Of a stretch of DNA of 64,000 nt, positions 8,200 to 17,659 are shown one piece after another. The DNA is taken from the NCBI GenBank assembly GCA_030144965.1, contig JAMPUU010000014.1, positions 1 through 64,000 of the forward strand, read 5' to 3'. This stretch comes from Nitrospira sp. BO4. GTDB taxonomy: Bacteria > Nitrospirota > Nitrospiria > Nitrospirales > Nitrospiraceae. Both the position numbers and the translations under genes were made by a program. The first letter of the stretch is position 1, and every line of letters starts with the position of its first letter. Below the pieces are notes generated by a model. It was given only the letters and a program-made list of their open reading frames with translations, did no database searches and was not told where the DNA came from.

Positions 8200-11100
8200 T
8201 CAGATAGACTCCTTTTGCACGGCGGTTCGTCGAGAATAGATCATGGCATAGACGCATGGAACGAAGAACAGCGTAAACAGGGTGGCAACGAACAAGCCGC
8301 CCATGACGGCACGACCGAGCGGCGCATTTTGTGAGTTCGCCGTCGCCATCGGAAGCATGCCGAAGATCATGGCTGCTGCAGTCATGAGCACCGGCCGAAT
8401 ACGAGCCGTACCGGCTTCTACCGCAGCCAACAGAGCGTCGCCATGGACAGCGATCCGCTCGCGGGCGTATGACACGAGAAGGATGGAATTGGCGGTTGCC
8501 GTACCCATGGTCATGATGGCGCCCATGAGAGCCGGCACGGAAATATTCGTATGAGTGATGAACAGGGCCCACGCGATACCAGCCAAGGCTCCGGGCAAGG
8601 CCGTAATGATAATGAAGGGATCGAGCCATGACTGAAAGTTGACGACGATCAAGAGATATACCAATACGACTGCGACCAGGAGCCCCAAGAGCATTTCAAC
8701 CAGAGCCTGGTGCATCACCTCGGCCTGGCCCTTTATTTCAATCACTGCCCCCGTGGGCAGCTCTCCTTCCATCTGATGCGTGATCTGCTGGACATCCGCA
8801 AGGACCTCGCCGAGGGACCGGTCTTCTGCGGCAACATAGACGTCGATCAGCGGCATGATATTCCCGTGCGTGACCGCCCCCGGTGTACCGACCGGTCTTA
8901 AATTGGCGAGGTTTCCGAGGAGCTGAGGATTCACGACTCCTCCCTCCGACGTGGACTCGTGTCCTTCCTTAGCGATGGGGACAGTCATAAGATCTTTGAG
9001 ACTCGTGAGCTGCGGTTGCGGCGTATACACATTGATCCGATAAGACATGCCGGTCGCGCGATCAAGCCAATACTTCTGATCGACCTGTTGGCTGCCGGCG
9101 GTGGTGACGAGCATATTGTTCCCGAAGTCCGTCTGGTCCAGGTTCATCCCCAGCGCGAACCGTCGATCCGCCTCTGCAAGTAGCGTCGGCATGCCCATCG
9201 GTTGCTGGACCACCACGTCGGTGGAGCCGGGGATCTGCCGCAACCTGCCTGCCAATTTACGGGCAAACTCATGGTTGGCATAGATGTCCGGACCGTTGAT
9301 CTGCACATCGATCGGCGCGAGAGAGCCGAAATTGAGGATTTTCGCGGTGAGATCGGCCGGCTGAAAGGTGAATTCGGTTCCTGGATAGCGGGCATTCAGC
9401 CCCTTGCGGAGGGTGCGGCGATAGTCCCACACGGGCGACTGTCCGTTTTTTAACGAAATGGTGAGGTCGCAGTCCTGCGTACCGACGGTCGGTGTTGGAA
9501 TGAAGGCGAGGTTGTGGGCCCCGACTGGAATGCCGCAATTGCTGACAATGGATTCCACCTGGCCCGGCAGCAGTTGTTCGATATCCTTCGCGACCAGGGA
9601 GGTAAGCCGAGCGGCCACTTCGATGCGCGTACCCAGGGGCGCCCGCATGTGCAACTGCATGATCCCGGACTTGATCTCGGGGAAGAACTCCGTGCCGCTG
9701 AAGTAAAAGAGCACAAGGGAACCCATCGATATCACGAACGAGACCGTGACGAACATGCCACGATGGGCCACCGCCAGTTTGAGGCGAGCACTGTAGCCGT
9801 CGCGGAAGCGATCAAAGCTGTGTTGGAACCACTGCTGGAAGCGGACGAGAGCACTCCCCGATTGGCCCGCTTGGTGGTGGCCTTCGTGCCCGGATGTATG
9901 CGGGCCACCGTGAGGCTTCAGGATATATTTCGCCATGGTCGGCACCAACGTATACGTCAAGATAAAGGAAGCAACCATCGAATAGATGACCGCTTTCGCC
10001 ATTGGCGGGAAGACCCAGCCGGAGATTCCGCTCAGATGAAACAGCGGCACCCAGACAATCGTAATGGCGAGCGTGGCGACGAACGTGGGCAAGAGGATCT
10101 GATTGGCGGCCTCGATGATCGCCTCCTCCAGCGCTTTACCCATCGCGAGGTGAGTGTCGACATTTTCGATCATGACCGCGGCGTTGTCGACGAGAATGCC
10201 GACGGCCAGCGCCAATCCGCCCAGGGTCATGACGTTAATCGACTCTTCTTGAATGTGCAGCAAAATGAGCGCGCTCAGGATAGAGAGCGGGAGCGAGGTG
10301 AGGACGATGAGCGTCGGTCGCCAGGATCCCAGGAGGAGTAACACGATGAGCCCCACCAGCGCGGCGGCAGTCAGCATTTCGTGCACCACGTCCGCAATCG
10401 CATCTTTTACGAATTGCGAGGCATCGATGAGGAGCTTGACTTTGACATCCTTCGGCAGAACATCCTGGAGGCGCGGAATGATTTCCTTTATTCCGTGCAC
10501 GACTTCTAACGTGGAGGCCTCGCTGCTTTTCATGACCACGACGATGACGGCTTGCTGGCCCTCAACGATCACGGCGTTCGTTTGCACCCGGCCGGCGAGG
10601 CGAGTGACGGCCACGTCACGCAAATGAATGAAGGAGTTGCCGTCTCGCTTGATCGGGATTTCGTCGAAATCCTCGATCTTCAATGCGGATGCATTCGTCA
10701 GGACGAGCCAGTCGGTCGCCTTCAGCTTGATATCCCCTCCCGGCAGCACCAAATTCTGCCTGGAAACAGCCTCGTGAATATCCGCCGGGGTGAGGTGACG
10801 GGCGAGTAGTTTCTGCTGATCGAGATTGATCATGACCTGCATGTCCTGGCCCCCATAGGGGTGCGGCAGGATCGCGCCAGGGATCGTGACGAGGAGGGGG
10901 CGGACTCGCATAATGGAGAGGTTATAGAGTTCCGCCGGGGTCAGCGTATCCGAAGTGATTTGCAATGTAGCCACCGGCACCTGAGAAGGGAACAGCCGCA
11001 TGACCATCGGCGCGTTAATATCCGGCGGAAGCGCCTTGACGGTCGTCTGCGAAATCGCCGCGATATCGGCTTCGCTCCCACCCAGGTCGACTCCGTCCTG

Positions 11101-11391
11101 AAGATAGACATTGATGATGGCGTTCCCGAATAACGAATTACTCCAGATGTATTTGATGCCCTCGACCGTCTGAGTCAGAAATCGTTCAAACACATACGTA
11201 ATGCGGCCCTCGACGTCCGCCGGCATCAGGTTGTCGTAGATCCAGACGATGGAACTGACGGGAATTTGGATCACCGGAAAGACGTCGGTCGGAGCTTCAG
11301 TCACCGCCAACGCGCCGAACAGCACGATGAGGACGGCGAGAACCACAAAGGTATAGGGCTTACTTAGGGCTACCTGGACGAGCTTATTCAT
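8200..11391 (-). CDS. RND efflux pump inner-membrane permease
   Basis: A 1063-residue proton-driven RND transporter of normal length. It has the two-fold layout of the family: TM1 at residues 12-31, a large periplasmic porter region, a TM block about residues 335-490, a second periplasmic region and a final TM block. TM4 carries GLALAVGILVDNAAVMIENV, where one of the usual paired Asp residues is replaced by Asn. The cytoplasmic link after TM6 (KPHGGPHTSGHEGHHQAG, about residues 493-510) is strongly histidine-rich, suggesting metal binding. The overall sequence is closer to the multidrug (HAE) type than to CusA/CzcA. It heads the operon with the adaptor and the PII-like protein and is divergent from a two-component system likely to control it. 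Confidence 0.95.
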   Translation of the reverse strand: MNKLVQVALSKPYTFVVLAVLIVLFGALAVTEAPTDVFPVIQIPVSSIVWIYDNLMPADVEGRITYVFERFLTQTVEGIKYIWSNSLFGNAIINVYLQDGVDLGGSEADIAAISQTTVKALPPDINAPMVMRLFPSQVPVATLQITSDTLTPAELYNLSIMRVRPLLVTIPGAILPHPYGGQDMQVMINLDQQKLLARHLTPADIHEAVSRQNLVLPGGDIKLKATDWLVLTNASALKIEDFDEIPIKRDGNSFIHLRDVAVTRLAGRVQTNAVIVEGQQAVIVVVMKSSEASTLEVVHGIKEIIPRLQDVLPKDVKVKLLIDASQFVKDAIADVVHEMLTAAALVGLIVLLLLGSWRPTLIVLTSLPLSILSALILLHIQEESINVMTLGGLALAVGILVDNAAVMIENVDTHLAMGKALEEAIIEAANQILLPTFVATLAITIVWVPLFHLSGISGWVFPPMAKAVIYSMVASFILTYTLVPTMAKYILKPHGGPHTSGHEGHHQAGQSGSALVRFQQWFQHSFDRFRDGYSARLKLAVAHRGMFVTVSFVISMGSLVLFYFSGTEFFPEIKSGIMQLHMRAPLGTRIEVAARLTSLVAKDIEQLLPGQVESIVSNCGIPVGAHNLAFIPTPTVGTQDCDLTISLKNGQSPVWDYRRTLRKGLNARYPGTEFTFQPADLTAKILNFGSLAPIDVQINGPDIYANHEFARKLAGRLRQIPGSTDVVVQQPMGMPTLLAEADRRFALGMNLDQTDFGNNMLVTTAGSQQVDQKYWLDRATGMSYRINVYTPQPQLTSLKDLMTVPIAKEGHESTSEGGVVNPQLLGNLANLRPVGTPGAVTHGNIMPLIDVYVAAEDRSLGEVLADVQQITHQMEGELPTGAVIEIKGQAEVMHQALVEMLLGLLVAVVLVYLLIVVNFQSWLDPFIIITALPGALAGIAWALFITHTNISVPALMGAIMTMGTATANSILLVSYARERIAVHGDALLAAVEAGTARIRPVLMTAAAMIFGMLPMATANSQNAPLGRAVMGGLFVATLFTLFFVPCVYAMIYSRRTAVQKESI

Positions 11392-12090
11392 GCGAGCTAC
11401 CTCTCGGCGGATAGGGGCTATTGTTTCATGTAGACCAGCGTCGCCTCGGATGCGAGCACGTTCTGGTTAATTCCAACCTCGTTTTACGTTCATTTACGTC
11501 TAATAGTGATTCATCAGCTCTTTTGACGCGCTCAGCAACCGACACCCTGTCACAACGATGTGTGAGCCAATGAGCAAGGAGTTTGCCTGGGTGCGCAAAG
11601 GATCTGTGTCACGGAATTCTGTGGCAATTCGATGCGCTGGGTATGATTGGAAAAAATATGCCGTACCACAATGACACACGAGTGCCAAAGGTATCCGCTT
11701 GGCACAGACGCATCTGTGCCACAGGTCACCATCAGATACGGAGCGGTGGTCGTGTGTTCATTCGGTGATGGGAATGCTTCTCAGAGCAATTTTCCTCGTG
11801 GATCGAGGCGGGATGGTGCTTGAGGAGGCACCGATATATCGCATGGAACAGGTGCCGTATGGTGTGACAATGACAGGGCTGCCCATCGCGGCATCGCTTG
11901 TGTATGTCACACCGTGCGAACGAGGGGTTGGAACCGTCTTTCAACGGCAGTCGTGTGCCTGATTCAGCAACATAATGGACGCTCAGGAGTCTTACAACGG
12001 TGAAGAACGGTGAAGATAGAGGAGCATATTTCTCCGTCTTCAACTCGCCTTTCAAATAATATCAATAGAATCAATGCGGTGGAGACATCC
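11392..12090. promoter_or_regulatory. Divergent control region with repeated dyads
   Basis: About 700 bases without a gene between the RND operon and the two-component operon. Three imperfect dyads share TGnCAC/GTGnCA half-sites: 11607-11626 (TGTCAC, 8-base gap, GTGGCA), 11672-11687 (TGACAC, 4-base gap, GTGCCA) and 11700-11721 (perfect 9-base arms TGGCACAGA and TCTGTGCCA, 4-base gap). These are reasonable binding sites for the NtrC-class regulator encoded at 13704. No convincing sigma-54 promoter (GG and GC ten bases apart) was found. The open frames here look random. Confidence 0.45.
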
Positions 12091-13707
12091 ATGAAGCCAT
12101 TCAGGTTTCGAGGCATCATGGTTTGGGTCACCATCACCGGGGTGATGCTCGTGGCGCTCTCGATTGTATTTATTACCATTCTTGAACGTCAGATCATCGA
12201 TCGTGCGGGAACGCACAACCGGGAGATTGCGTTTGTGCTCCTTTCCCAGTCAGTCAGCGCCATGATTAGCCAGGCAGGCGGAATCCAAGACGTGAGGGCT
12301 CTGGAAGGTTTGATCCATGAGATCATCGAGATCCACCCCGAAATTCTGCGGCTCTCGGTGTACGAGATCTCACCTCAATCCAGTTCCCTCATTGCGAGCA
12401 CCGAGTCTCAGTTGGTGCCAACGATATTGGATTCACAGGAACGGGCGAAGGTTGAAGCGAGGGGCTCCGTCATGCAACTCGAGGATGCATCGGGAGAGAG
12501 AGCCGTGCGCATGACTGCTCCGATTGAGATTGACGGCAAGGTCGTTGGGGCATTACGCGGACTGTTTTCTGTGAAGGAGTACGACGACCTCATCAAGCAG
12601 GAAACCGAGTTGGCCAAGTCAATTGGCATCGGCGTTGTGGCCGTCACATCGCTGACCTTGTGGCTCTTGATCCGGGTCAAGGTCCATCGGCCTGTTCACC
12701 GGCTGTTGCATGCCATACGAAGTGTCGAAGCGGAAAACCTATCCAGCCATCCGCTGACCCACTACCCCTCCGAAATCCAAGAGGTGGCGATTCAGTTCAA
12801 TAAGATGCTCGATCGCGTACGGGAAGCCGGGATAGAAAAGGATGCTCTCCTGGACAAGGTTCGCCATTTCAACGAAACACTTCAGATTCGGGTCGCGGAG
12901 GCAACCGAGGAACTGCAGCGAGCCAATCTCGAACTCGTCGAAGCAAGGCTTGCCGCTGAACGAAGTCAACGTTTAGCTGCACTGGGAGAATTTTCTGCCA
13001 CCGTGGCCCATGAATTGGGCAACCCTTTGAACGCACTCTCCGGTCATCTGCAAATGCTCACTGGCACGACTGATTCCGCCAGTCGCCACCGGCATCTTGC
13101 CGTCATTCGGTCGGAAGTCAACCGTATGGTCAGTATCATCAAGCAGCTGTTGGATCAGACTCGTATGCAGCTCCGCTCAGCCCGTGTGAATCTCAATGGA
13201 ACTATCCAGGAGGTGACGACCCTCCTCTCCCCCGGTCTGCCGAGGCAGCACGTAACCCTGAAGACCGACTTGCAAGACGATCTTCCACCGGTCGCCGGGG
13301 ATGCCCGTGCGCTGCACGGGTTGCTGTTCAATCTGGTCACCAACGCCATCCAAGCGATGCCGCTCGGCGGAGAATTGACCATCCGGACCCGTATCGCGTG
13401 CGGCGAAAGGCCTCCTGGAATTGTCATGGTGGGTGAAGGCGCTCCGATCGAAGAAGCGACGGTTCGCTTGACGATCGGGGACACGGGCACAGGGATCCCT
13501 TCGGAGCACCTCCCCAGAATTTTCGAACCGTTCTTCACGACCCGGCATGATCAAGGAGGGACGGGACTTGGGCTGGCGATCTGTCACCGCGTGGTGACCG
13601 ACAGCGGCGGCAGGCTGGCCGTGAAGAGCCACGTGGGGCACGGAACTGAGTTCACCATTGATTTACCTATCTGGAACACCGAGCGGAACATACGGAGACA
13701 TCAATGA
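12091..13707 (+). CDS. Membrane sensor histidine kinase
   Basis: A 538-residue sensor kinase. The ATG at 12091 follows GGAG and directly precedes a membrane helix (residues 8-32); an upstream GTG at 12010 would add 27 poorly placed residues. A periplasmic sensing region of about 140 residues lies between TM1 and TM2 (about residues 175-195), followed by a HAMP-like linker and a coiled coil. The phosphoacceptor box is VAHELGNPLNALSGH with H307. The ATPase domain shows LVTNAIQAMP (N box), GDTGTGIP (G1) and GGTGLGLAIC (G2). Its stop overlaps the start of the response regulator, so they form one operon, probably reporting an envelope signal such as a metal or toxic compound. Confidence 0.92.
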   Translation: MKPFRFRGIMVWVTITGVMLVALSIVFITILERQIIDRAGTHNREIAFVLLSQSVSAMISQAGGIQDVRALEGLIHEIIEIHPEILRLSVYEISPQSSSLIASTESQLVPTILDSQERAKVEARGSVMQLEDASGERAVRMTAPIEIDGKVVGALRGLFSVKEYDDLIKQETELAKSIGIGVVAVTSLTLWLLIRVKVHRPVHRLLHAIRSVEAENLSSHPLTHYPSEIQEVAIQFNKMLDRVREAGIEKDALLDKVRHFNETLQIRVAEATEELQRANLELVEARLAAERSQRLAALGEFSATVAHELGNPLNALSGHLQMLTGTTDSASRHRHLAVIRSEVNRMVSIIKQLLDQTRMQLRSARVNLNGTIQEVTTLLSPGLPRQHVTLKTDLQDDLPPVAGDARALHGLLFNLVTNAIQAMPLGGELTIRTRIACGERPPGIVMVGEGAPIEEATVRLTIGDTGTGIPSEHLPRIFEPFFTTRHDQGGTGLGLAICHRVVTDSGGRLAVKSHVGHGTEFTIDLPIWNTERNIRRHQ

Positions 13708-15113
13708 GTGATTCACCTTCGATACTTCTCGTCGATGACGACCAGCGGAATCGAGAGATGATGGCGGAAGCCTTGAACCAGGCCGGCTTTGAAGTGGACA
13801 CCGCCCGTGACGGCGCAGAAGCCATGAGCAAGATCGATGTGGTCCCGTATGATGCTGTCCTGAGCGACATCCACATGGTCCCCTATTCTGGTCTGGACCT
13901 GCTGGATTCCTTTCGCAAGACCCTGCCGGAAATGCCCATCGTGCTCTTGACCGCCTTCGGCTCCGTTGACACGGCAATCCAGGCCATGAAGCACGGGGCG
14001 TTCGATTACATCGCCAAGCCGGTGAATCTCGACGACCTCGTGGTCACGATGAAGCGGGCCGTCGAGCATCGGCGCCTGATCGAGGAAAATCGCACGCTCA
14101 ACCGTGCAATCCGTGAACGGCCGCGGACCGCTTCTCTGATCGGGCAAAGCAAAAAGATGGTCGAGGTCTTCAAACTTATCGGAAAAGTCACCCACAGCCG
14201 GACAGCCGTCTTGCTTCAGGGAGAAAGCGGCACCGGCAAGGAATTGATCGCCCAGGCGATTCACGACCACAGCCCGCGTTCGATACACCGGTTCGTCGCC
14301 GTCAACTGCAGCGCGATCCCCGACTCGTTGCTCGAAAGCGAACTCTTCGGCCACACCAAGGGTTCATTCACCGGCGCTCATACGATGCGGCGCGGCTTGC
14401 TTGAAGAGGCAAGCGGTGGCACGTTCTTCCTGGATGAGATTGGTGATCTCACTCCGGCTGGGCAGGCCAAACTTCTGCGTGTCCTTCAAGAAGGGGAAAT
14501 CAGAAGGGTCGGCAGTAATGAGTCGGTACGGGTTGATCTGCGGATGATCGCGGCCTCCCGCCGAAACCTTGCTGAGTTAACGGCGGCCGGTCGATTTCGT
14601 GAGGATTTGCTTTATCGGCTGAACACGGTCACGATTGTCATCCCACCGCTTCGGGAACGGCCTGAAGATATTCAGCTACTGGCCGAATTCTTCCTGGGAC
14701 AGTATGGCGACCAGAAGGAAGTGCCTGTCACGTCGTTTTCCTCTTCCGCCATGCAAGCGTTGACCGACTATTCATGGCCGGGGAATGTGCGGGAGTTAGA
14801 ACACGTCGTGGAACGAGCGGTAACGCTGGCCAGCCACGCGGTTCTCTCGATTGATGATCTTCCACCTGAAGTCCTTCGTAAAGGCAGAGATCTGGTATCC
14901 CATACACAAACACAGATTCTCCCGGGCACACTCAAAGCGTTGCAGCGCGATCAGGTGCTCAAAATGCTGGAGGCAACCCACGGCAACAAGGAGCGGGCGG
15001 CACGTTTGCTTGGCATCAGCAGGCGGACGTTGTATCGCCACATCGAACGCCACGGTCTCGGTAAGCCTCCGTCATCACCCGAGGCTGATACTTCAGATTC
15101 CATCCCTTCCTGA
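13704..15113 (+). CDS. NtrC-class sigma-54-dependent response regulator
   Basis: A 469-residue activator. The receiver domain (1-120) has the acidic pair D11-D13, phosphoacceptor D55 (LSDIHM), T83 region LLTAFGS and K105 (AKPVN). The AAA+ domain has Walker A GESGTGKE, the sigma-54 contact loop GSFTGA (usually GAFTGA), Walker B GGTFFLDEIGDL and the arginine-finger region. A Fis-type helix-turn-helix lies at the end (NKERAARLLGISRRTLYRHI). The start codon overlaps the stop of the kinase gene. It should activate sigma-54 promoters, with the neighbouring RND operon the obvious target, though no clear sigma-54 promoter was found in the divergent region. Confidence 0.95.
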   Translation: MSDSPSILLVDDDQRNREMMAEALNQAGFEVDTARDGAEAMSKIDVVPYDAVLSDIHMVPYSGLDLLDSFRKTLPEMPIVLLTAFGSVDTAIQAMKHGAFDYIAKPVNLDDLVVTMKRAVEHRRLIEENRTLNRAIRERPRTASLIGQSKKMVEVFKLIGKVTHSRTAVLLQGESGTGKELIAQAIHDHSPRSIHRFVAVNCSAIPDSLLESELFGHTKGSFTGAHTMRRGLLEEASGGTFFLDEIGDLTPAGQAKLLRVLQEGEIRRVGSNESVRVDLRMIAASRRNLAELTAAGRFREDLLYRLNTVTIVIPPLRERPEDIQLLAEFFLGQYGDQKEVPVTSFSSSAMQALTDYSWPGNVRELEHVVERAVTLASHAVLSIDDLPPEVLRKGRDLVSHTQTQILPGTLKALQRDQVLKMLEATHGNKERAARLLGISRRTLYRHIERHGLGKPPSSPEADTSDSIPS

Positions 15114-15730
15114 TTGATTCAACAGCCAGCTATCTCGCTTCCAGTGTGCTGTTGCGGCATATCATCCAGACTGTCGCTAAGCCTGCGCGACAGTGTCCAA
15201 AATGGATTCCAGCCGTAATCGTATCCAATAGCCCAATTCTCCCTCATGAATGAAAAAGCTCCGTTATGATCACTGGTATCACGTTTGCTAGTGATGAGAG
15301 TAAGGCTTGAGACCGAGCCGGGGAGGCCTTCACAGAAAGGAGAGTGCCAGATGCGTGTTATCCGTTTCGTCGGATTGATCCTGATATGGTACTGGTTGGA
15401 AAGCTGAGTGACTGCCCCACTGCTTCCTCCGAAGGTCGTGAAACCATCAGCTTTGAGTTCAAGCGCTGGATGGAGTTGACCTCCCCTCAGCGGTAAACCA
15501 GTTCAATGAATGGAGCGGTCCTATCCTGGAGCCCTTGCAGAGGAAAGTTCGACAGACGGATAGTGACCAGCCGTAGGGAAAGGAGCTCTGTTTAGCTGCA
15601 CTCCCATTCTTTCACGTTCACGTTATCGCTCTAGGGTTTGTCCCAGTGCTGTGCCCCATTGAGGCCTATTAGGCTGGGGCCTTGTACACAGGAGGAATCC
15701 AGTCCATCGGCCACGAGAGGAGAGGTAATC
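15114..15730. other. Intergenic with a possible gene remnant
   Basis: No complete gene is supported. A frame at 15344-15496 encodes 50 residues that look protein-like (PDMVLVGKLSDCPTASSEGR and onward). It starts with a GTG placed too close to AAAGGA. A second frame starts at the ATG at 15351 with better spacing but stops after 18 codons. Together these suggest a small frameshifted gene. A weak hairpin (CAACAGC with GCTGTTG, 15120-15154) follows the regulator gene. Confidence 0.3.
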
Positions 15731-15934
15731 ATGGCTATGACGGTTCAATACTGTTCGACATGTTGTGATCGGTTGTCATTCACCGCACCAAGGAATGAAG
15801 ACGAAATCAAACTCTACTGGGCCAAGCTCCGAAGGCATGGGTCGGTCACTCGCCAGGGAATATGTGATCATTGTGGACGGGAGGCCAGCGTGACCAGTTA
15901 TCCGGTGCCCGATTGGGTCACCCAAGCCGGATAG
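15731..15934 (+). CDS. Small zinc-ribbon-like protein
   Basis: A 67-residue cytosolic protein with two cysteine pairs: YCSTCC near residues 7-10 and CDHC near residues 45-48, spaced like the two knuckles of a zinc ribbon. AGGAGAGG precedes the ATG at 15731. The frame is open upstream to 15638, but that part has no ribosome site. Such small ribbon proteins may bind nucleic acid or act as adaptors; no specific function can be assigned. Confidence 0.65.
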   Translation: MAMTVQYCSTCCDRLSFTAPRNEDEIKLYWAKLRRHGSVTRQGICDHCGREASVTSYPVPDWVTQAG

Positions 15935-16014
15935 AATTATCCAGTCAGTTTCCGTGACTGTCGATTTCGGCAGGTGTAGAGCATCTACGCCGGTCTAAAT
16001 GCGCGAGGAATGCC

Positions 16015-16197
16015 ATGTCCACTTATTCGGATTATCCCTTCCACGTCTTTGCCAATATCGGTCACCTCGATAACCTCGTCTCGGTGAAGCAGTTCTCCAC
16101 GAAGGGAGATGCTGAAGCCTGGATCGTCCGGCAGCAAGCTGAACGGCCTGGATACTACAAGGTCATTCCTGAGGTGGAGTTTGACGCGGGGGCTTAG
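16015..16197 (+). CDS. Small hypothetical protein
   Basis: A 60-residue protein of unknown function. It has an alternating beta/alpha pattern (FHVFANIGHLDNLVSVKQF, then a helix with GDAEAWIVRQQAE, then GYYKVIPEVEF). This resembles a small alpha/beta fold. GAGGAATGCC precedes the ATG. It stands 80 bases after the zinc-ribbon gene on the same strand. The composition is coding-like. Confidence 0.55.
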   Translation: MSTYSDYPFHVFANIGHLDNLVSVKQFSTKGDAEAWIVRQQAERPGYYKVIPEVEFDAGA

Positions 16198-16244
16198 GTG
16201 CATAACTTTCGTATTGCTTCATCTCGAGGAAAACTCTCAATTCC

Positions 16245-16565
16245 TCAATCCTTGGGCCAATACTCTCGATGAAAATCTTTTAACACCCCGACTGGCGAGA
16301 ACTTCAGCGTTTTGTTCCATCCCTGACTTCCACCATACCCTCTCCATTCCCACGTACACACCTCTTCACCATCGATGGTCTTCAGTTGCTTTGACGGGTT
16401 CCCCCACTCATGAACATAGTAATCCTTGGTTTTGGCCCCGACTTCTTGTCGCGTCTGCTCGTCAAATGCTTGCCACCGTTGCTCAAGCGTCCAATAGCAT
16501 CCCGCCAGTGACAACAACATCAGGACAAAAATGATCACTATCCGCTGGAGCGTGTGTGCTCTCAT
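16245..16565 (-). CDS. Small lipoprotein
   Basis: A 106-residue predicted lipoprotein. The signal segment ends with the lipobox LSLAGC (cysteine at about residue 23), so the mature protein should be anchored by lipid. The mature part is aromatic and charged, with EQRWQAFDEQTRQEVGAKTK and a central WGNPSKQLKTIDGEEVCTWE. This W-G-x-P ... W-E-W layout resembles small outer-membrane lipoproteins of the SmpA/BamE-like fold, but the match is only by general pattern. It is transcribed alone and convergent with the upstream small genes. Confidence 0.6.
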   Translation of the reverse strand: MRAHTLQRIVIIFVLMLLSLAGCYWTLEQRWQAFDEQTRQEVGAKTKDYYVHEWGNPSKQLKTIDGEEVCTWEWRGYGGSQGWNKTLKFSPVGVLKDFHREYWPKD

Positions 16566-17173
16566 TCTCAGTGTTTGGACAAGTAATTCTGGCTATTCCC
16601 ACCCGTAAGCATTCTGTGGAACGCGTCGATGCGTGAAGGTTCGTATCAGGGCATCAACCTTTTTTGGATATTCCAACCATTTTAGCCTCTTTCTCCTTAC
16701 CGCTCTCCTCATCAAACGATGTGCCTTGACACCAATACACCCATCCAGTACGGTCACGCTCCATAACAGAGCACGGGAACGGAAAACGCAAGCGTCAGAT
16801 AGGTCCTCGTGGAGGCGAGAACCTCGCAAAAGAGGTTCGCATCCTCGCTATTCGGAAGGCCGAACATTCAACGATTTAATTTAGGAAGTGCTTCGCGATC
16901 TATTGAAGGAGCACCGGGATAAGAGGAGCGCCAAAAGGGAAGTGACCTGACTGACTTCCTACTCTGCTAGGTCTCCGGCTTATCTGCAACTGATAGCGCT
17001 ACGCAGCCCTGAGGTCTTGGCGGACATCAAACACTGTTCGAAGCACGCGTTGAAAGGTGGGAGCGGAAAGGGCTCTTACTGAAACGAATGTAATTTGAAG
17101 AGATTCAGCCACAGGATGCGACTTGGTGGATTGCTGAGACTCTTCCTTCTCCACGAACTCCTTGGGTAGGTCG
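16566..17173. other. Intergenic, no supported gene
   Basis: Frames on both strands (for example 16593-16829 minus and 16633-16884 plus) are open but look random and lack ribosome sites. A short peptide string similar to the one at 5538-5654 can be read at about 16891-16953 from a GTG. No other structure was noticed. Confidence 0.35.
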
Positions 17174-17572
17174 ATGGAACGCCAGAGCACGATCCTTTCA
17201 GAAACCCGCCGGGGATTCCTGTTTGGGACCATCATTATTTTCGTCGCCATCGCCTTGGTCTTGCTGTTATGGCCTCAAGGGGTTCCTGAGTGGGCCCCCT
17301 ACCCCGCCATCGTTGGGCTTCTCGCTCAGGTTCTTCTCATCCACCGACGAGAGCAAGCACTGTACAGCCAGCGCCGGTGGCGGTTCTGGTATGCGTTGGC
17401 CGTCGCGGGGTTTGCGTGTGACCTCATGACCAAGCATCTCTGGAGGGAGCACGATATCCTCGTCGATCCTCTACAAATCCGCAGCCAGCTCCTACTGGGA
17501 GGGCTCCTGTTGTTTTATGTCATGGTATTCCCCATCACGTTACATCTGGCCATCCGCAATAAGAAGTCTTAA
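17174..17572 (+). CDS. Small multi-pass membrane protein
   Basis: A 132-residue inner-membrane protein with four probable membrane helices: residues 14-34, 44-60, about 72-88 (WYALAVAGFACDLMT) and 107-127. The loops are basic on the cytoplasmic side (HRREQALYSQRRWRFW). GGGTAGGT precedes the ATG at 17174; an upstream TTG at 17162 is less likely. No family is recognised. It converges with the SPFH gene and is separated from it by a likely terminator. Confidence 0.6.
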   Translation: MERQSTILSETRRGFLFGTIIIFVAIALVLLLWPQGVPEWAPYPAIVGLLAQVLLIHRREQALYSQRRWRFWYALAVAGFACDLMTKHLWREHDILVDPLQIRSQLLLGGLLLFYVMVFPITLHLAIRNKKS

Positions 17573-17592
17573 GGTCTGCATTCGCACGAGAT

Positions 17593-17640
17593 TTGGGAGA
17601 GCCATCGGTGACTCGTAGGTCGCATTGCCTGGGCTCCCAA
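17593..17640. terminator. Possible bidirectional terminator
   Basis: TTGGGAG at 17593-17599 and CTCCCAA at 17634-17640 are exact complements with extra inner GC pairing between two convergent genes. The loop is long and no T run follows, so support is moderate. Confidence 0.4.
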
Positions 17641-17659
17641 TCCAGTCAGACTCTAGATG

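Noticed and set aside
9514..10341. 275-codon plus-strand frame
   Set aside because: It is antisense to the RND pump gene, whose motifs and length are complete.
11928..11943. Sigma-54-like promoter TTGGAAC...TTTCA upstream of the kinase
   Set aside because: The -12 element lacks GC, so the match is below what can be supported.
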